From Patiria miniata (lineage: Eukaryota > Echinodermata > Asteroidea > Valvatida > Asterinidae), in the NCBI RefSeq assembly GCF_015706575.1, contig NW_024037072.1:27219162-27283161 (forward strand): 64,000 nt of DNA. Direction: 5' to 3'. Positions 20,126-28,861 of this stretch are shown here, piece by piece (the stretch's first letter is position 1; each line of letters begins with the position of its first letter). The translations under genes and the position numbers were made by a program. The notes beneath the pieces were generated by a model. It made no database searches. It was given only the letters and a program-made list of their open reading frames with translations, and was not told the DNA's origin.

Positions 20126-21250
20126 TTGGGCGTAGACGACGTGATCGTACCCGGCACTTGTAAATTAGCTTTTAGTTTAGAACTCGACGGTGGAAGCGAC
20201 GACAATAGAACCATTTTTAGCAATTTAGCCAGTAATTTAGTCAGCGAAATCAGCGTCAGGCTTCAAGGTCACGAAATCGTGAGTTATCGTCACGCCGACG
20301 TGTATCACAACTTTAAAGACAATTGGATCAACAGCTCGACAACTCGAAACATGGCGTACTCGGGCATAGAAAAAGAAAACGTGTCTAAACTAAGAATGGG
20401 AGCTCAAGATGCTAGCGCGGGTGCCAACAATGGTAAAGATCAGGCTATCGCGGATGCCTATGGTAACAGATATTGTATTCCCCTAGACATTGACATACTG
20501 ACTTCGCATCACCCTTTTTACCCCAGCGGTTTAAAACAACCTCTGACGTACGAGATAAAGTTTAACGATCACGAAAAAGTAGTCAACAGTTCAGATACGG
20601 CGGCGATGTATTCTATCTCAGACTTGTCTCTCGAATACGAAGTGGTGACCAACAGAGACCTAGCTATCACCATCAGAAATAAACACAAGGGGTTAATGCA
20701 ATATCTGTTTGATAAAATCCACTCGCTAGAAGTTAGATCCGTCAACAAATCGGACACGCTTTGGAACGTCAGCGTCAATCAACCTATCAGGAGTCTCAAG
20801 GGTATTTTGTTTTTGTTTCAAGATCCCACGGTCAAAAATCCGCAGCGATTTTATAATCCAAAAATAACCAAAACATCGGTGACTGTAGAAGGTAAACCCA
20901 ATCAACTCTACAGTCAAGGAATGTTTCAGTATCAACACTGGAATGAAATTAACAAGTTCTTTGGAGACAGCGATACCGAAAGCGGGCGCGGAGTAGCTAA
21001 AGACTTAAATTTGACGGGTTTTGACCTCGGAGACTACCTAAAAGACAAGTACGGTCTGTGGCTCGATCTTAGAAGTAACGACGACAATTCCGCTCACGGA
21101 TCCGGTAGGAAACTCGGAGACGGAGGTGGCATCAACATTCAATTTAACAGAGAAGCCGAAAGTCAAGGTGACCTCACGATGTACGTAGTTTTAGTCATGG
21201 ATGCTCAATTGAACTTGGAAGACGGAAATTTTAAATCTCTGTTAAGTTAA
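20060..21250 (+). CDS. mcp: Polinton major capsid protein (double jelly-roll type)
   Basis: 396 residues, the expected order just before the packaging ATPase. The N-terminal stretch SISAGQTLRVKFPQLGVDD, the middle LKGILFLFQ and YNPKITKTSVTVEG, and the C-terminal YVVLVMDAQLNLEDG are typical of one Polinton/adintovirus capsid lineage seen in invertebrate genomes (family recognition from memory). It should form the hexon-like shell subunit. The frame is open over its length; the true N-terminus is uncertain because it overlaps the integrase remnant. Confidence 0.8.
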   Translation: MVITHNPSSISAGQTLRVKFPQLGVDDVIVPGTCKLAFSLELDGGSDDNRTIFSNLASNLVSEISVRLQGHEIVSYRHADVYHNFKDNWINSSTTRNMAYSGIEKENVSKLRMGAQDASAGANNGKDQAIADAYGNRYCIPLDIDILTSHHPFYPSGLKQPLTYEIKFNDHEKVVNSSDTAAMYSISDLSLEYEVVTNRDLAITIRNKHKGLMQYLFDKIHSLEVRSVNKSDTLWNVSVNQPIRSLKGILFLFQDPTVKNPQRFYNPKITKTSVTVEGKPNQLYSQGMFQYQHWNEINKFFGDSDTESGRGVAKDLNLTGFDLGDYLKDKYGLWLDLRSNDDNSAHGSGRKLGDGGGINIQFNREAESQGDLTMYVVLVMDAQLNLEDGNFKSLLS

Positions 21251-21251
21251 A

Positions 21252-21731
21252 ATGACACAACCGCATTGCGCTTTAATCGTCGGCAAAACAAATTCGGGTA
21301 AAACCAAATGGATTTTGGATCTGTTAGAGTCAGACTATAAAAATACATTTGAAGCGATAGTCATCATTTGCCCTACCATATTTAAAAACAAAACGTACAT
21401 CGAAAGAAAGTGGATTCACGCAGATCCCGAGGTATACCTCTGCGATCCGGAATTGTACAAGATGACGCTCAACGAAGCGATCGATTTTTACAGGAAAATA
21501 TTCGAAGGTGTTCCCACGCTGTTTATCGTGGATGATTGCTCTTCGGATCAAGAGATTAAATATCGTAAAAAGACGTGCGCGCTAAGCAAGATGGCGTTTA
21601 GCGGAAGACACGTCAATCACAGCTGTTGGTTTTTGACTCAAAAGTACAACAGCGTTTTAAAAGATTATAGAGAAAACACGGATTTGTTGGCTTTATTTTA
21701 CTGCAAAGATAAAAAGAGATGTGAAATATAG
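21252..21731 (+). CDS. Polinton packaging ATPase (FtsK/HerA, A32-like)
   Basis: Starts one base after the capsid gene's stop. Walker A GKTNSGKT lies near residue 11 and Walker B LFIVDDC near residue 93, followed by SGRHVNHSCWFLTQKYN, the arrangement of the genome-packaging ATPase of Polintons, virophages and NCLDVs. At 159 residues it is shorter than the usual 200-250, so the fossil copy is probably incomplete. Confidence 0.88.
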   Translation: MTQPHCALIVGKTNSGKTKWILDLLESDYKNTFEAIVIICPTIFKNKTYIERKWIHADPEVYLCDPELYKMTLNEAIDFYRKIFEGVPTLFIVDDCSSDQEIKYRKKTCALSKMAFSGRHVNHSCWFLTQKYNSVLKDYRENTDLLALFYCKDKKRCEI

Positions 21732-21783
21732 TAAATTGGTCGTATACACCGAACCTCCAGTTAGTTACGAGCTACTTGAGTAG

Positions 21784-21952
21784 CTAGGTGAGTAACAATT
21801 AATAACTAGGTGAGTAACAATTAATAACTAGGTGAGTAACAATTAATAACTAGGTGAGTAACAATTAACAGCTAGTTGAGTAACAATTAATAACTAGGTG
21901 AGTAACAATTACTAACTAGGTGAGTAACAATTAATAGCTAGCTGAGTAGCAG
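21784..21952 (+). repeat. 22-bp tandem repeat containing splice-donor-like motif
   Basis: Seven full units plus a partial one of CTAGGTGAGTAACAATTAAT(AA), 22-bp period. Six units contain AGGTGAGT, a perfect 5' splice-site consensus. It lies in the AT-rich gap between the ATPase and the next genes of the Polinton. Confidence 0.92.
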
Positions 21953-22028
21953 CCTATTCAACAAACTACACATGTATTACAATTTGCTGATCAACAAACG
22001 TCAACAAAATATATTTTGTTGTTAATAA

Positions 22029-22154
22029 ATGATAGCAATATTCGAGTATTTGCAGTTTTTGGCTATTATCGTCATATCGCTTACCATCTATCGTTTTACA
22101 CCTACGAATACCTTCGCTTTTGTAACAAAGTGGCAAAAGCTACAACAAAATTAA
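22029..22154 (+). CDS. Polinton small single-pass membrane peptide (41 aa)
   Basis: A short frame beginning MIAIFEYLQFLAIIVISLTI, essentially one hydrophobic helix, then a basic, aromatic tail ending KWQKLQQN. It ends 16 bp before the next gene. Tiny membrane proteins are common in Polintons and virophages; there is no further evidence that it is expressed. Confidence 0.4.
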   Translation: MIAIFEYLQFLAIIVISLTIYRFTPTNTFAFVTKWQKLQQN

Positions 22155-22170
22155 ATTCCTTTCTAATTAA

Positions 22171-22749
22171 ATGGAGGACCTAAAACTGACTTTAACGAAC
22201 GAACAAGATCACAACGCAGAACATAAAGATCGTTTGGGCGGTGTCGTAGCAGCCGGAAACTCTAGCAAATACTTGGGAAAGGAATACACCGTTAAACATA
22301 TCGAAGCTCTTGACAGCAAAGAACTCGACAAATTATATCATCTGTACGAAACTAAATTTGGAAATGAAATTGTTCAAACTGTTGGTAAATACACTTTAAG
22401 TCTATTTTCGAGAGTGTTAGCTGTTGTTACACCCGTACAAGTTTTAGGATATAACGTCACTATAGATTCTGAAAAAGAACTCACCAACGACTTGAGTTCT
22501 GATCCTATTATAAGCGCGAGTATGGCTGGTATGTTGAGCGACGTTTGTTACAAGTACGGAACTCTTATATCACCCCTTGTTGCTACGATTATCACAACAA
22601 AACATTTGAAATTTAATAAACCTAATATAATAAATGGAAGATCAGAAAGCAGCGACAGCAACGCCTGCAGCTCAACCAGCAGAGACAGAGACGCCCCAAC
22701 CGATAAAAACAACGTCGACACCGACGGTAACGAGAGTGACCAAGACTAA
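22171..22749 (+). CDS. Polinton protein of unknown function (192 aa)
   Basis: Not recognised. N-terminal half is charged; the middle (about residues 75-155) has two hydrophobic stretches around LFSRVLAVVTPVQVLG and YGTLISPLVATIITTKH; the C-terminus is a Ser/Asp-rich acidic tail. It overlaps the next gene by 116 bases in another frame, a compact arrangement typical of viral DNA. Possibly membrane-associated. Confidence 0.6.
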   Translation: MEDLKLTLTNEQDHNAEHKDRLGGVVAAGNSSKYLGKEYTVKHIEALDSKELDKLYHLYETKFGNEIVQTVGKYTLSLFSRVLAVVTPVQVLGYNVTIDSEKELTNDLSSDPIISASMAGMLSDVCYKYGTLISPLVATIITTKHLKFNKPNIINGRSESSDSNACSSTSRDRDAPTDKNNVDTDGNESDQD

Positions 22750-23017
22750 AAATCCTAAACGAATACAGCAGGGTAAAGCTTTAGCCGAGCACAATAGACA
22801 GATGAAATTAAAATTAGCAAAAATGAACGTAACATCGGACGAAGCTACGAGCTCACCGGACTACAACTCTTGGGTGATGTGGGGGGCTATAGCGTCTATA
22901 ATAGGAGTGGGGTTGCTGGTACTAACAAGTAAGGCAACTGCGCCGGTAGTACAGCCAGTGCCGGTAGTCACGCAACCCACTACACCCAGCGCCCTCAAAA
23001 CGCTAGACATGGAATAA
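22634..23017 (+). CDS. Polinton single-TM protein with basic motif (127 aa)
   Basis: Starts inside the previous gene. Thr/Pro/Ala-rich N-terminus, then a basic segment KNPKRIQQGKALAEHNRQMK, one membrane helix (about residues 80-101, WVMWGAIASIIGVGLLVLT), and a Pro/Val-rich tail. The PKRxxxGKxLAxxN motif recurs in Polinton-encoded proteins of invertebrates as I recall them. Role unknown; perhaps a DNA-membrane linker in the virion. Confidence 0.6.
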   Translation: MEDQKAATATPAAQPAETETPQPIKTTSTPTVTRVTKTKNPKRIQQGKALAEHNRQMKLKLAKMNVTSDEATSSPDYNSWVMWGAIASIIGVGLLVLTSKATAPVVQPVPVVTQPTTPSALKTLDME

Positions 23018-23050
23018 ACCAGCAATTTAAAAATTGTTATATTAAAAACG

Positions 23051-23293
23051 ATGAGTAACTTTGACACCAACGGAATAGCTAATACGATTTATCACGGAGC
23101 CGTCATATCGGGTCTTTCGATGGGATACGCCATGGTAGGAAATAAACTACTCAAAATGAAAGCGCCGGATTTAAGCAAACTAAGCGTAGAAGATGCGGGT
23201 AAATTGACGGGTATTATAAGTGGAGCTCTGGCCACGCAAAATTGGTTGGTGGCCCAGGGTATACTACCGGACAGTATAATGAAAACGGTATAA
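23051..23293 (+). CDS. Polinton small hydrophobic protein (80 aa)
   Basis: Residues ~12-33 (IYHGAVISGLSMGYAMVGNK) form a glycine-rich, weakly hydrophobic helix; the rest is amphipathic with KLTGIISGALATQNWL. Similar short YHGxxxGxxMGYA proteins accompany capsid genes in other Polintons as far as I recall. It has its own start 34 bp after the previous stop. Function unknown. Confidence 0.6.
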   Translation: MSNFDTNGIANTIYHGAVISGLSMGYAMVGNKLLKMKAPDLSKLSVEDAGKLTGIISGALATQNWLVAQGILPDSIMKTV

Positions 23294-23315
23294 TTTAAAT
23301 AGGTTTATTAAATAA

Positions 23316-24566
23316 ATGGCTGAAGGAGGATTTGACTTTGACCCCGTTGATGATTACGATTACGATGAAGATGATAACGACGATGATGTAGCAGAGACCA
23401 ATCTGGACAACAACTTTGATACTCCTGCACCACCAATCCTCACTACCGACATAGATAACGTTTTAGATCAAGGAAGAAACATGGTCACTAATGGGCGCGT
23501 TGATGAGTTTTACGATACTTATAACATATACGAAAAACCAATATCTCCGAGATACGAAAAATTTATTCTCAAAAAAGACTGTTTATTTTATGACACTGGT
23601 AAAGGCTTACTAAGGTTAACGGATCAAAGAAAACCAGACAGATTCTTGACTCTGAGGACTATAGAGTTAAATGTAAGAAAGATGGGTTTAAACGGTAGAG
23701 ATTTTATTAGAAAGGAATTAGGCTTTACGCATTACGAACGTAAGACACTCAGTGACGATCAAAGTCAACAACTGCGATCGATACAACCTGAGAGTATCCC
23801 CATGACAGAACTACCCAGAGTCACCGATGAGGTAATCGAGATTATAGACGATTTAGAACACGACACCGGCGCTCAAACGGAAGGATTGAATTACAGAGAA
23901 CTCCAGGGTTTAGATAAAACTCTTCAGACGTTGAGAGGTAACCTAGAACTTAATTTATCGCATCTCACAGAACTGGACCGAGAGATTGCAGCCACGAGAC
24001 AAGAACTCGACGAATCTCACAGCGAAGAGGGTCGACGAGAGTTAAACGATAAATTGAGCGACTTGAACGTTGAAAGATCCGCCAGATTAGAAGCCGCAAA
24101 AACCAACGAACGAGGGCTCAAAAGTCAGATTGTTAGAATCAAAGAAACGATTAATAAAATATTAGGCGACGACACGACTCTGGCAGAAAAGATTAGAACT
24201 CTGTTTAGAGAACAAGGTGTGACCGTAGTGAGTATTTTAGCCGCTTTGAGTTTAGCCATCAGCACCATAGTGAGTAGCATCGTCGCTAGCGTGAGAGGTG
24301 CGGGTGCCCCACCCGCACCATCGCCAACACCAACACCAAAAGGCGGTATCAAAGAGTGGATTTCAAAACAACTCGCTAATTTTGCATCTGCTCTTCAAAA
24401 ACTCGGAGTGAGCGCGTTGGGTGCTCTGCCGGGTATCATAGGCAGTGTACTAAGTTGGATATTTAACGCGCTGAGTAAGTCCGTATCGTGGTTGGCCGAA
24501 CACGTGTGGGCTTTGTTTTTGGGTGTGGGAGCCTTGGTGTTTGCGTACCTGCAAAAACGATGGTAG
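23316..24566 (+). CDS. Polinton coiled-coil membrane protein (416 aa)
   Basis: Very acidic N-terminus (Asp-rich, residues 8-35), a central coiled coil (about 190-285), the conserved block IRTLFREQGVTVVSILAALS, a Pro/Ala hinge, then an amphipathic and hydrophobic C-terminal third ending LVFAYLQKRW. I recognise the LREKIRTLFREQGxT block as recurrent in Polinton-type elements of cnidarians and other invertebrates. The helical C-terminus suggests membrane insertion or lysis during entry or exit, but that is inference. Confidence 0.75.
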   Translation: MAEGGFDFDPVDDYDYDEDDNDDDVAETNLDNNFDTPAPPILTTDIDNVLDQGRNMVTNGRVDEFYDTYNIYEKPISPRYEKFILKKDCLFYDTGKGLLRLTDQRKPDRFLTLRTIELNVRKMGLNGRDFIRKELGFTHYERKTLSDDQSQQLRSIQPESIPMTELPRVTDEVIEIIDDLEHDTGAQTEGLNYRELQGLDKTLQTLRGNLELNLSHLTELDREIAATRQELDESHSEEGRRELNDKLSDLNVERSARLEAAKTNERGLKSQIVRIKETINKILGDDTTLAEKIRTLFREQGVTVVSILAALSLAISTIVSSIVASVRGAGAPPAPSPTPTPKGGIKEWISKQLANFASALQKLGVSALGALPGIIGSVLSWIFNALSKSVSWLAEHVWALFLGVGALVFAYLQKRW

Positions 24567-24588
24567 TAATAGTTGTAATCAAGTTTAA

Positions 24589-24641
24589 ACAAAAAAAATA
24601 AGCCTTACCAGCACTAAGTTGGTAAGGCTTATTTTTTTTGT
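24589..24641. terminator. Perfect hairpin between convergent Polinton genes
   Basis: A 22-bp perfect stem with a 9-base loop: left arm from 24,589 (A-tract, then TAAGCCTTACCA), right arm TGGTAAGGCTTA then a T-tract to 24,641. It lies in the 96-bp gap between two convergently transcribed genes, and in either direction gives a GC-containing stem followed by a run of T. It is best read as a bidirectional 3'-end signal; the mechanism is unproven. Confidence 0.75.
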
Positions 24642-24662
24642 GTGTTGTGATTAGAGTGTGAC

Positions 24663-25889
24663 TTATCGCGTTGCCTCGTAAGCTAAAATACCCATGCCAA
24701 CGATAGCTAATATTCCTACCGTCAACGATAGTTTTTCGTCTTGGTGAGTTTGTAGTTTCGTGGGTTCTTGGGCTAAAACTGTAGGTGTTGGTGCTGGTGC
24801 TGGTGTTAGTGTTGGTGTTGGTGCTGGTGTTAGTGTTGGTGCTGGTGCCGGTGTTAGTGTTGGTGTTGGTGCTGGTGTTAGTGTTGGTGCTGGTGCTGGT
24901 GTTGGCGATACAATATCGTTCGTCATAGGCTCTGGGGGTGTTGGTGGCGCGACGTCATCGGTGTCATCAAAAGAGTCGTCCGGCTGAGGTTGTGAGTTTA
25001 AATCTAACACCAAACCAGTTTTCATACTCTGGGTAGCGATTTGAAGATTGTTGTTATAGCCGTCGTGCGTTCCAACCCTCAAGTTCATATCAGATGGAAT
25101 TAAATACAACCCCGGTTTCACGACAAAATTTAAAGGCGTTCTGGCATACTGCAAAGAGTCTTGAAATTGATCGATACTCGTTTCCATGTCGTCTACTGCA
25201 TTGATGATATCTTCAACGATGACGTTAAATTGTCTCTGAGCGTCTAATCCTGTGCCCTGTGTTAATACGCTCGTTTTTGTTTGAGCCTGCGCACCGAGTA
25301 AAGCGTACACGTAAGATCTGATCGATTCGTTGATCTTTATGATTCCCGCGGAGGTAAACGAACTCTTGGCGGGTATAAAATCTAACCAAGCCATTTTGAC
25401 GATGTCGTGTTGTTCGAGATAACCCTTCCAATGCTTAAAAAAAGCATCGTGTTTTTGTGGATCGTCTAAACCCCAATTTTTATCACCCGTGGGGATGATA
25501 AAATCGTCGAGTGTGGTCGTGTTTGTATCATAGTCTAATGGCAAGAGTACAAACGATTTTGTTTTTTCGTTCCAAAGAAAAAGCCGACCTAAGCCATAAG
25601 TCTTTTGATCTCTCGTCTGTTTAAAAGACTTATTTTGATCAATGGCAAACGTCCGACAGATGTTGGTAAATGCTCCACGATCATAGATGTTGCTGAGAGC
25701 GTCAAACGAGTCTTCTCCCGGTATTGCTATGGCCATGTCGTTTAATATCCTTCTAACCGTAAAGTATAGATGAAAATTAAATAAGGCTTCAACGTAACGG
25801 TTGTTCGAGTTTAAAATATCGATTCCAACACCACAGCCCGTTGTAGCGCAATAGATCGCAAAGTTTAACTGATTTTGATAAAAAGACAT
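24663..25889 (-). CDS. Polinton structural-type protein with Pro/Thr/Ala repeats (408 aa)
   Basis: Minus-strand gene converging on the previous one. Residues ~1-270 form a mixed alpha/beta globular region with no family I can name. Residues ~305-365 are a tandem repeat of [16 protein letters not shown] units. A C-terminal helix ([20 protein letters not shown]) ends three residues before the stop, giving a tail-anchored topology. A surface stalk or fibre-like virion protein would fit. The frame remains open upstream of the first Met, so the start is uncertain. Confidence 0.6.
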   Translation of the reverse strand: MSFYQNQLNFAIYCATTGCGVGIDILNSNNRYVEALFNFHLYFTVRRILNDMAIAIPGEDSFDALSNIYDRGAFTNICRTFAIDQNKSFKQTRDQKTYGLGRLFLWNEKTKSFVLLPLDYDTNTTTLDDFIIPTGDKNWGLDDPQKHDAFFKHWKGYLEQHDIVKMAWLDFIPAKSSFTSAGIIKINESIRSYVYALLGAQAQTKTSVLTQGTGLDAQRQFNVIVEDIINAVDDMETSIDQFQDSLQYARTPLNFVVKPGLYLIPSDMNLRVGTHDGYNNNLQIATQSMKTGLVLDLNSQPQPDDSFDDTDDVAPPTPPEPMTNDIVSPTPAPAPTLTPAPTPTLTPAPAPTLTPAPTPTLTPAPAPTPTVLAQEPTKLQTHQDEKLSLTVGILAIVGMGILAYEATR

Positions 25890-26117
25890 GGGGTCTATTT
25901 TCCAACGAAGTAAAGCATCGTTGGTATTGAGGCGAGATATTTTATAGTCCGAGATTAAGTCGGGAAACGAGGTTAAAAACGTGTTAGACGCGTTGACCGT
26001 AATCTCGAGTTCGCCAGTGAGATACGGACTGTCTAGTACATGCGCTTGGGTGGTAGCTTGTCGTTTAGCTACATTTTGATTTACTTGTCTCGTTACCTGA
26101 TTAAGACTTTAAAATAA

Positions 26118-27297
26118 ATGCATTCGTTTCACTTGTTTCAAAATGAGCAGACGTTTAAATTAGAAGACGTTGTAGATAATTTAAACGGTCAAAAATCTGT
26201 ACGCGTAAAAAGGGTGTTGTTTAACGCCGGATATTTTAATATTTCCAGCGCCACGGAGATTGATTGGTTTACGCAAATAGATGGGAGACCCGCGTTTACC
26301 AAAGATAAACCTCCCCTCATACCCCCGGAGTTTCTTTCAGATGTACACATAAAAACGCCGGATAGAGATTTTATCGAGCGATTGTTATCCGATATACCAT
26401 ACCACTTTTTAATTAACGATGGAAATGTTTTACAAAAAACTATAAACGATCTTATAAAAGCGTACGAAGACGATAAACTAGAATCCGTTTTAGAATCAAA
26501 CAAAAGAAAAAGAGCTATTATAGCTGAACGGCGAGGGGTGATTTTAGCCGCCATGTCTTCAGAAATACCAAAAACTGAATTAGAACTTAATACGCTTCAA
26601 TCTTTAGTAAGAATATTATTTGTTAGAGAAAGAAAAATCTTTGAAGGTGAGGAATTGGCTTTAAAGTTTATTGAAGGAGAAATGGGTGCGAGCGAGTTGA
26701 GCGAGTTGAGAGATAGTAGAGAAGCAGGGTGATTATAAGAGGAAGTCTTATCGTGACGGGTGATGATTTCGATTTTATTCCTCCGAGTCATTTAGCGCCG
26801 TTACCACTCGGAAGTATCGGTTCGGTCATCATAGCACCGGGTGGTACGACGTCGATTGGTTCGATTTCATTTTAAATTCTATACCCGGGGTAAGTTTTCG
26901 AATATTTAGAGAATCTAAAAAGGTGACATTGGTGATAACCGACGTAAATCTCAAATTGCCCTTGAACAGAGAAGTATCTCGATTACTCAATTTACCCAAA
27001 GGAAGACTGGTATGCAAAGTGGTGTATACGGGGTCTTACGACGTTAATCCGTTTAAATTTTTGTTTATTCGCTGCCCGCAATTAAGTACGAGTGAAAACT
27101 TTTTTACTGGTCGTCCTTCTGACATCTTAAAAATCGTACCCGTGGCTACGCCCAAACCCGATATTGATAGAGCCGAGGGATTCAAAAATCTTAAAAACGG
27201 TATAATCGACAAACTGACATTTTCTATCAGCGGTGAAAAAGGACAGGTATTCAACAATAAGGGTGAGGGTATCATTATCGAGTTGGAGATCTTTTAA
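26118..27297 (+). pseudogene. Polinton minor-capsid-like (penton-type) region
   Basis: Coding-like sequence in more than one frame. The first part (MHSFHLFQNEQTFKLEDVV) is not recognised. The last 125 residues include FLFIRCPQLSTSENFF, ILKIVPVATP, LTFSISGEKG and a terminal IIIELEIF, the strand-rich pattern of single-jelly-roll or penton-like proteins at this position in Polintons. Part of a broken fossil, with about one or two breaks; assignment to the penton family is tentative. Confidence 0.5.
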
Positions 27298-27323
27298 TTT
27301 TAATTTTTTTTAATATTAAAAAC

Positions 27324-27983
27324 ATGAGTGTAGATGGTAAGGCGTTATACCCCGATATTTCTGGAGATGTACTCCAATTACATAGTAACGAAGAAACAAA
27401 AGTGTACAGACTTAAAAAGATTGAAGAGATTCGATCTTTAATCTTGAAAGAGAGAGACCACCGAGGGCGCACTTATAAAAAAATAAAGAGAATGATCGAC
27501 ACTATTAATTACGTAGAGATAGGATTAGAAGGATTGGGGGCTATAGCGGGGGCTTTCAGTATTCCCGCTCTATTGGGTGTTATATCAGCCCCCGTTGGAT
27601 TGGTGCTAGAAGGAACGTTTATAGGCGCTTTTGGTGTAGATATTCTGCTTAGAATCGCGTCTAAGCGATTATCCGCCAAGCTAAAAAAGCACGACCAGAT
27701 TAAGATATTAGCAGACTCCAAACTTAACACGATTGAAGAATACGTGTCTTAAGCCATCAACGACGGAGATATATCGCACGAAGAGTTCTTATTGATTACA
27801 AGAGAGCTCGCAAAATTTAACGAGCTTAAGCAAAAAATTAGAGCAAAGACCAGCACAAAGCTTCAAAAAATTAAAAACGATACAGACTTTGAAAAAGAAG
27901 TTAAAAAACGGGTAGAGGAACGGCTGGCAAAAGAAAAAAATCTCTCATCGAAAAACTTACAAGTTCGAATTCTCGGTAAATAA
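27324..27983 (+). pseudogene. Polinton hydrophobic-hairpin/coiled-coil protein
   Basis: Begins MSVDGKALYPDISGDVLQLH. Then comes a charged helix with RLKKIEEIRSLI, two adjacent hydrophobic helices (EGLGAIAGAFSIPALLGVIS and PVGLVLEGTFIGAFGVDILL), a Lys-rich stretch with KHDQIKILADSKLN, and a C-terminal charged coiled coil (FNELKQKIRAKTST and onward). This layout is one I recognise from Polinton-like elements in cnidarian and other invertebrate genomes; function unknown. About one break. Confidence 0.6.
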
Positions 27984-28076
27984 ACATTATGAAAGCGAAC
28001 CACCGAGTTATACCTCTATTTCACCTCTTAGGGCTACGCCCTCGACCCCGCCTTTATTGTAGTGGTCTTCGTATCT

Positions 28077-28465
28077 TTATAGTGCCTTATTAAATTGATT
28101 TTGAGTCACTTTAAATAATTTTCTAACTCGTTCTTTGTCTAATCCAATGACGTGATGATAACACGATGCTATTAACGAGCGTTTTACGCATCCGTTTCCC
28201 CTCAATGTTTTGTAATTAACGAGCTCGTTATATTTATTGATTGTTTCTTGGACATCTTCTAAGTCTTGCTCTGGACAAACAGACAAAATAAGTTTCTCCA
28301 CAGTTTTTCTTTTATTTCTTTTTAAAGTTGACCAATTGATACGATCTTCTTGCGCATTTTCTGCCGAAAAATCAAAATAACGTGAAACTATTTCACCACA
28401 CGTTTCACAAATTAAAAAACCATTCTCGATGATTATATGGTGATCGCACTTATCCCCAAGTTATG
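28077..28465 (-). CDS. Polinton TFIIB-like transcription factor
   Basis: The minus-strand frame carries a zinc-ribbon-like start (CDHHIIIENGFLICETCGEI) followed, after a basic linker, by a cyclin-fold-like segment with RGNGCVKRSLIASCYHHVIG and DKERVRKLFKVTQNQFNKA. C-x-H...C-x-x-C-G plus a helical repeat is the TFIIB layout, here much shortened. It could direct host RNA polymerase II to element promoters. The start is not resolved and only one cyclin repeat is apparent. Confidence 0.6.
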
Positions 28466-28534
28466 ACGTCCCAAAGTATTCCATCTATTTAATAAACTTT
28501 AAATAAAAATGATTGCATTTTTAAATAAATAAAT

Positions 28535-28800
28535 ATCGCACTCTGTTTCTTTATATAATTAAAATAAGATCTCTTAGCGCTTATAAATAGCGCCCTCTGT
28601 TTGTTATCGGTACAATAACCCTTATCATAAAATTAAATACCGCCCTCTGTTTATAATCCCTCACCACCAATGAATGGCGCCCTCTGTTGATTTCTTTTAT
28701 TATAATTGCACCTGGCCTCGATAACTCGATCATTTATTATACCGCCCTCTGTTTATATTATTTTGATATCCATCACCACACAGAAATAGCGCCCTCTATT
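28535..28800 (+). repeat. Irregular array of CGCCCTCTGTT motifs
   Basis: Six occurrences at about 28,537 (variant CGCACTCTGTT), 28,591, 28,641, 28,678, 28,743 and 28,790, spaced 37-65 bp in AT-rich DNA. All are in the same orientation, between the TFIIB-like gene and the 83-bp array. Regular motif with irregular spacing suggests binding sites rather than a simple tandem repeat. Confidence 0.75.
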
Positions 28801-28861
28801 GATTTTGGACTCGATAAAACTATCATTCATACGTTCTCTTTATTTGATATTCATATATTAT

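Noticed and set aside
24589-24641. Bacterial rho-independent terminator indicating bacterial DNA
   Set aside because: The form matches, but the surrounding genes are Polinton-type with TIRs and target duplication in intron-rich animal DNA; no bacterial genes are present.
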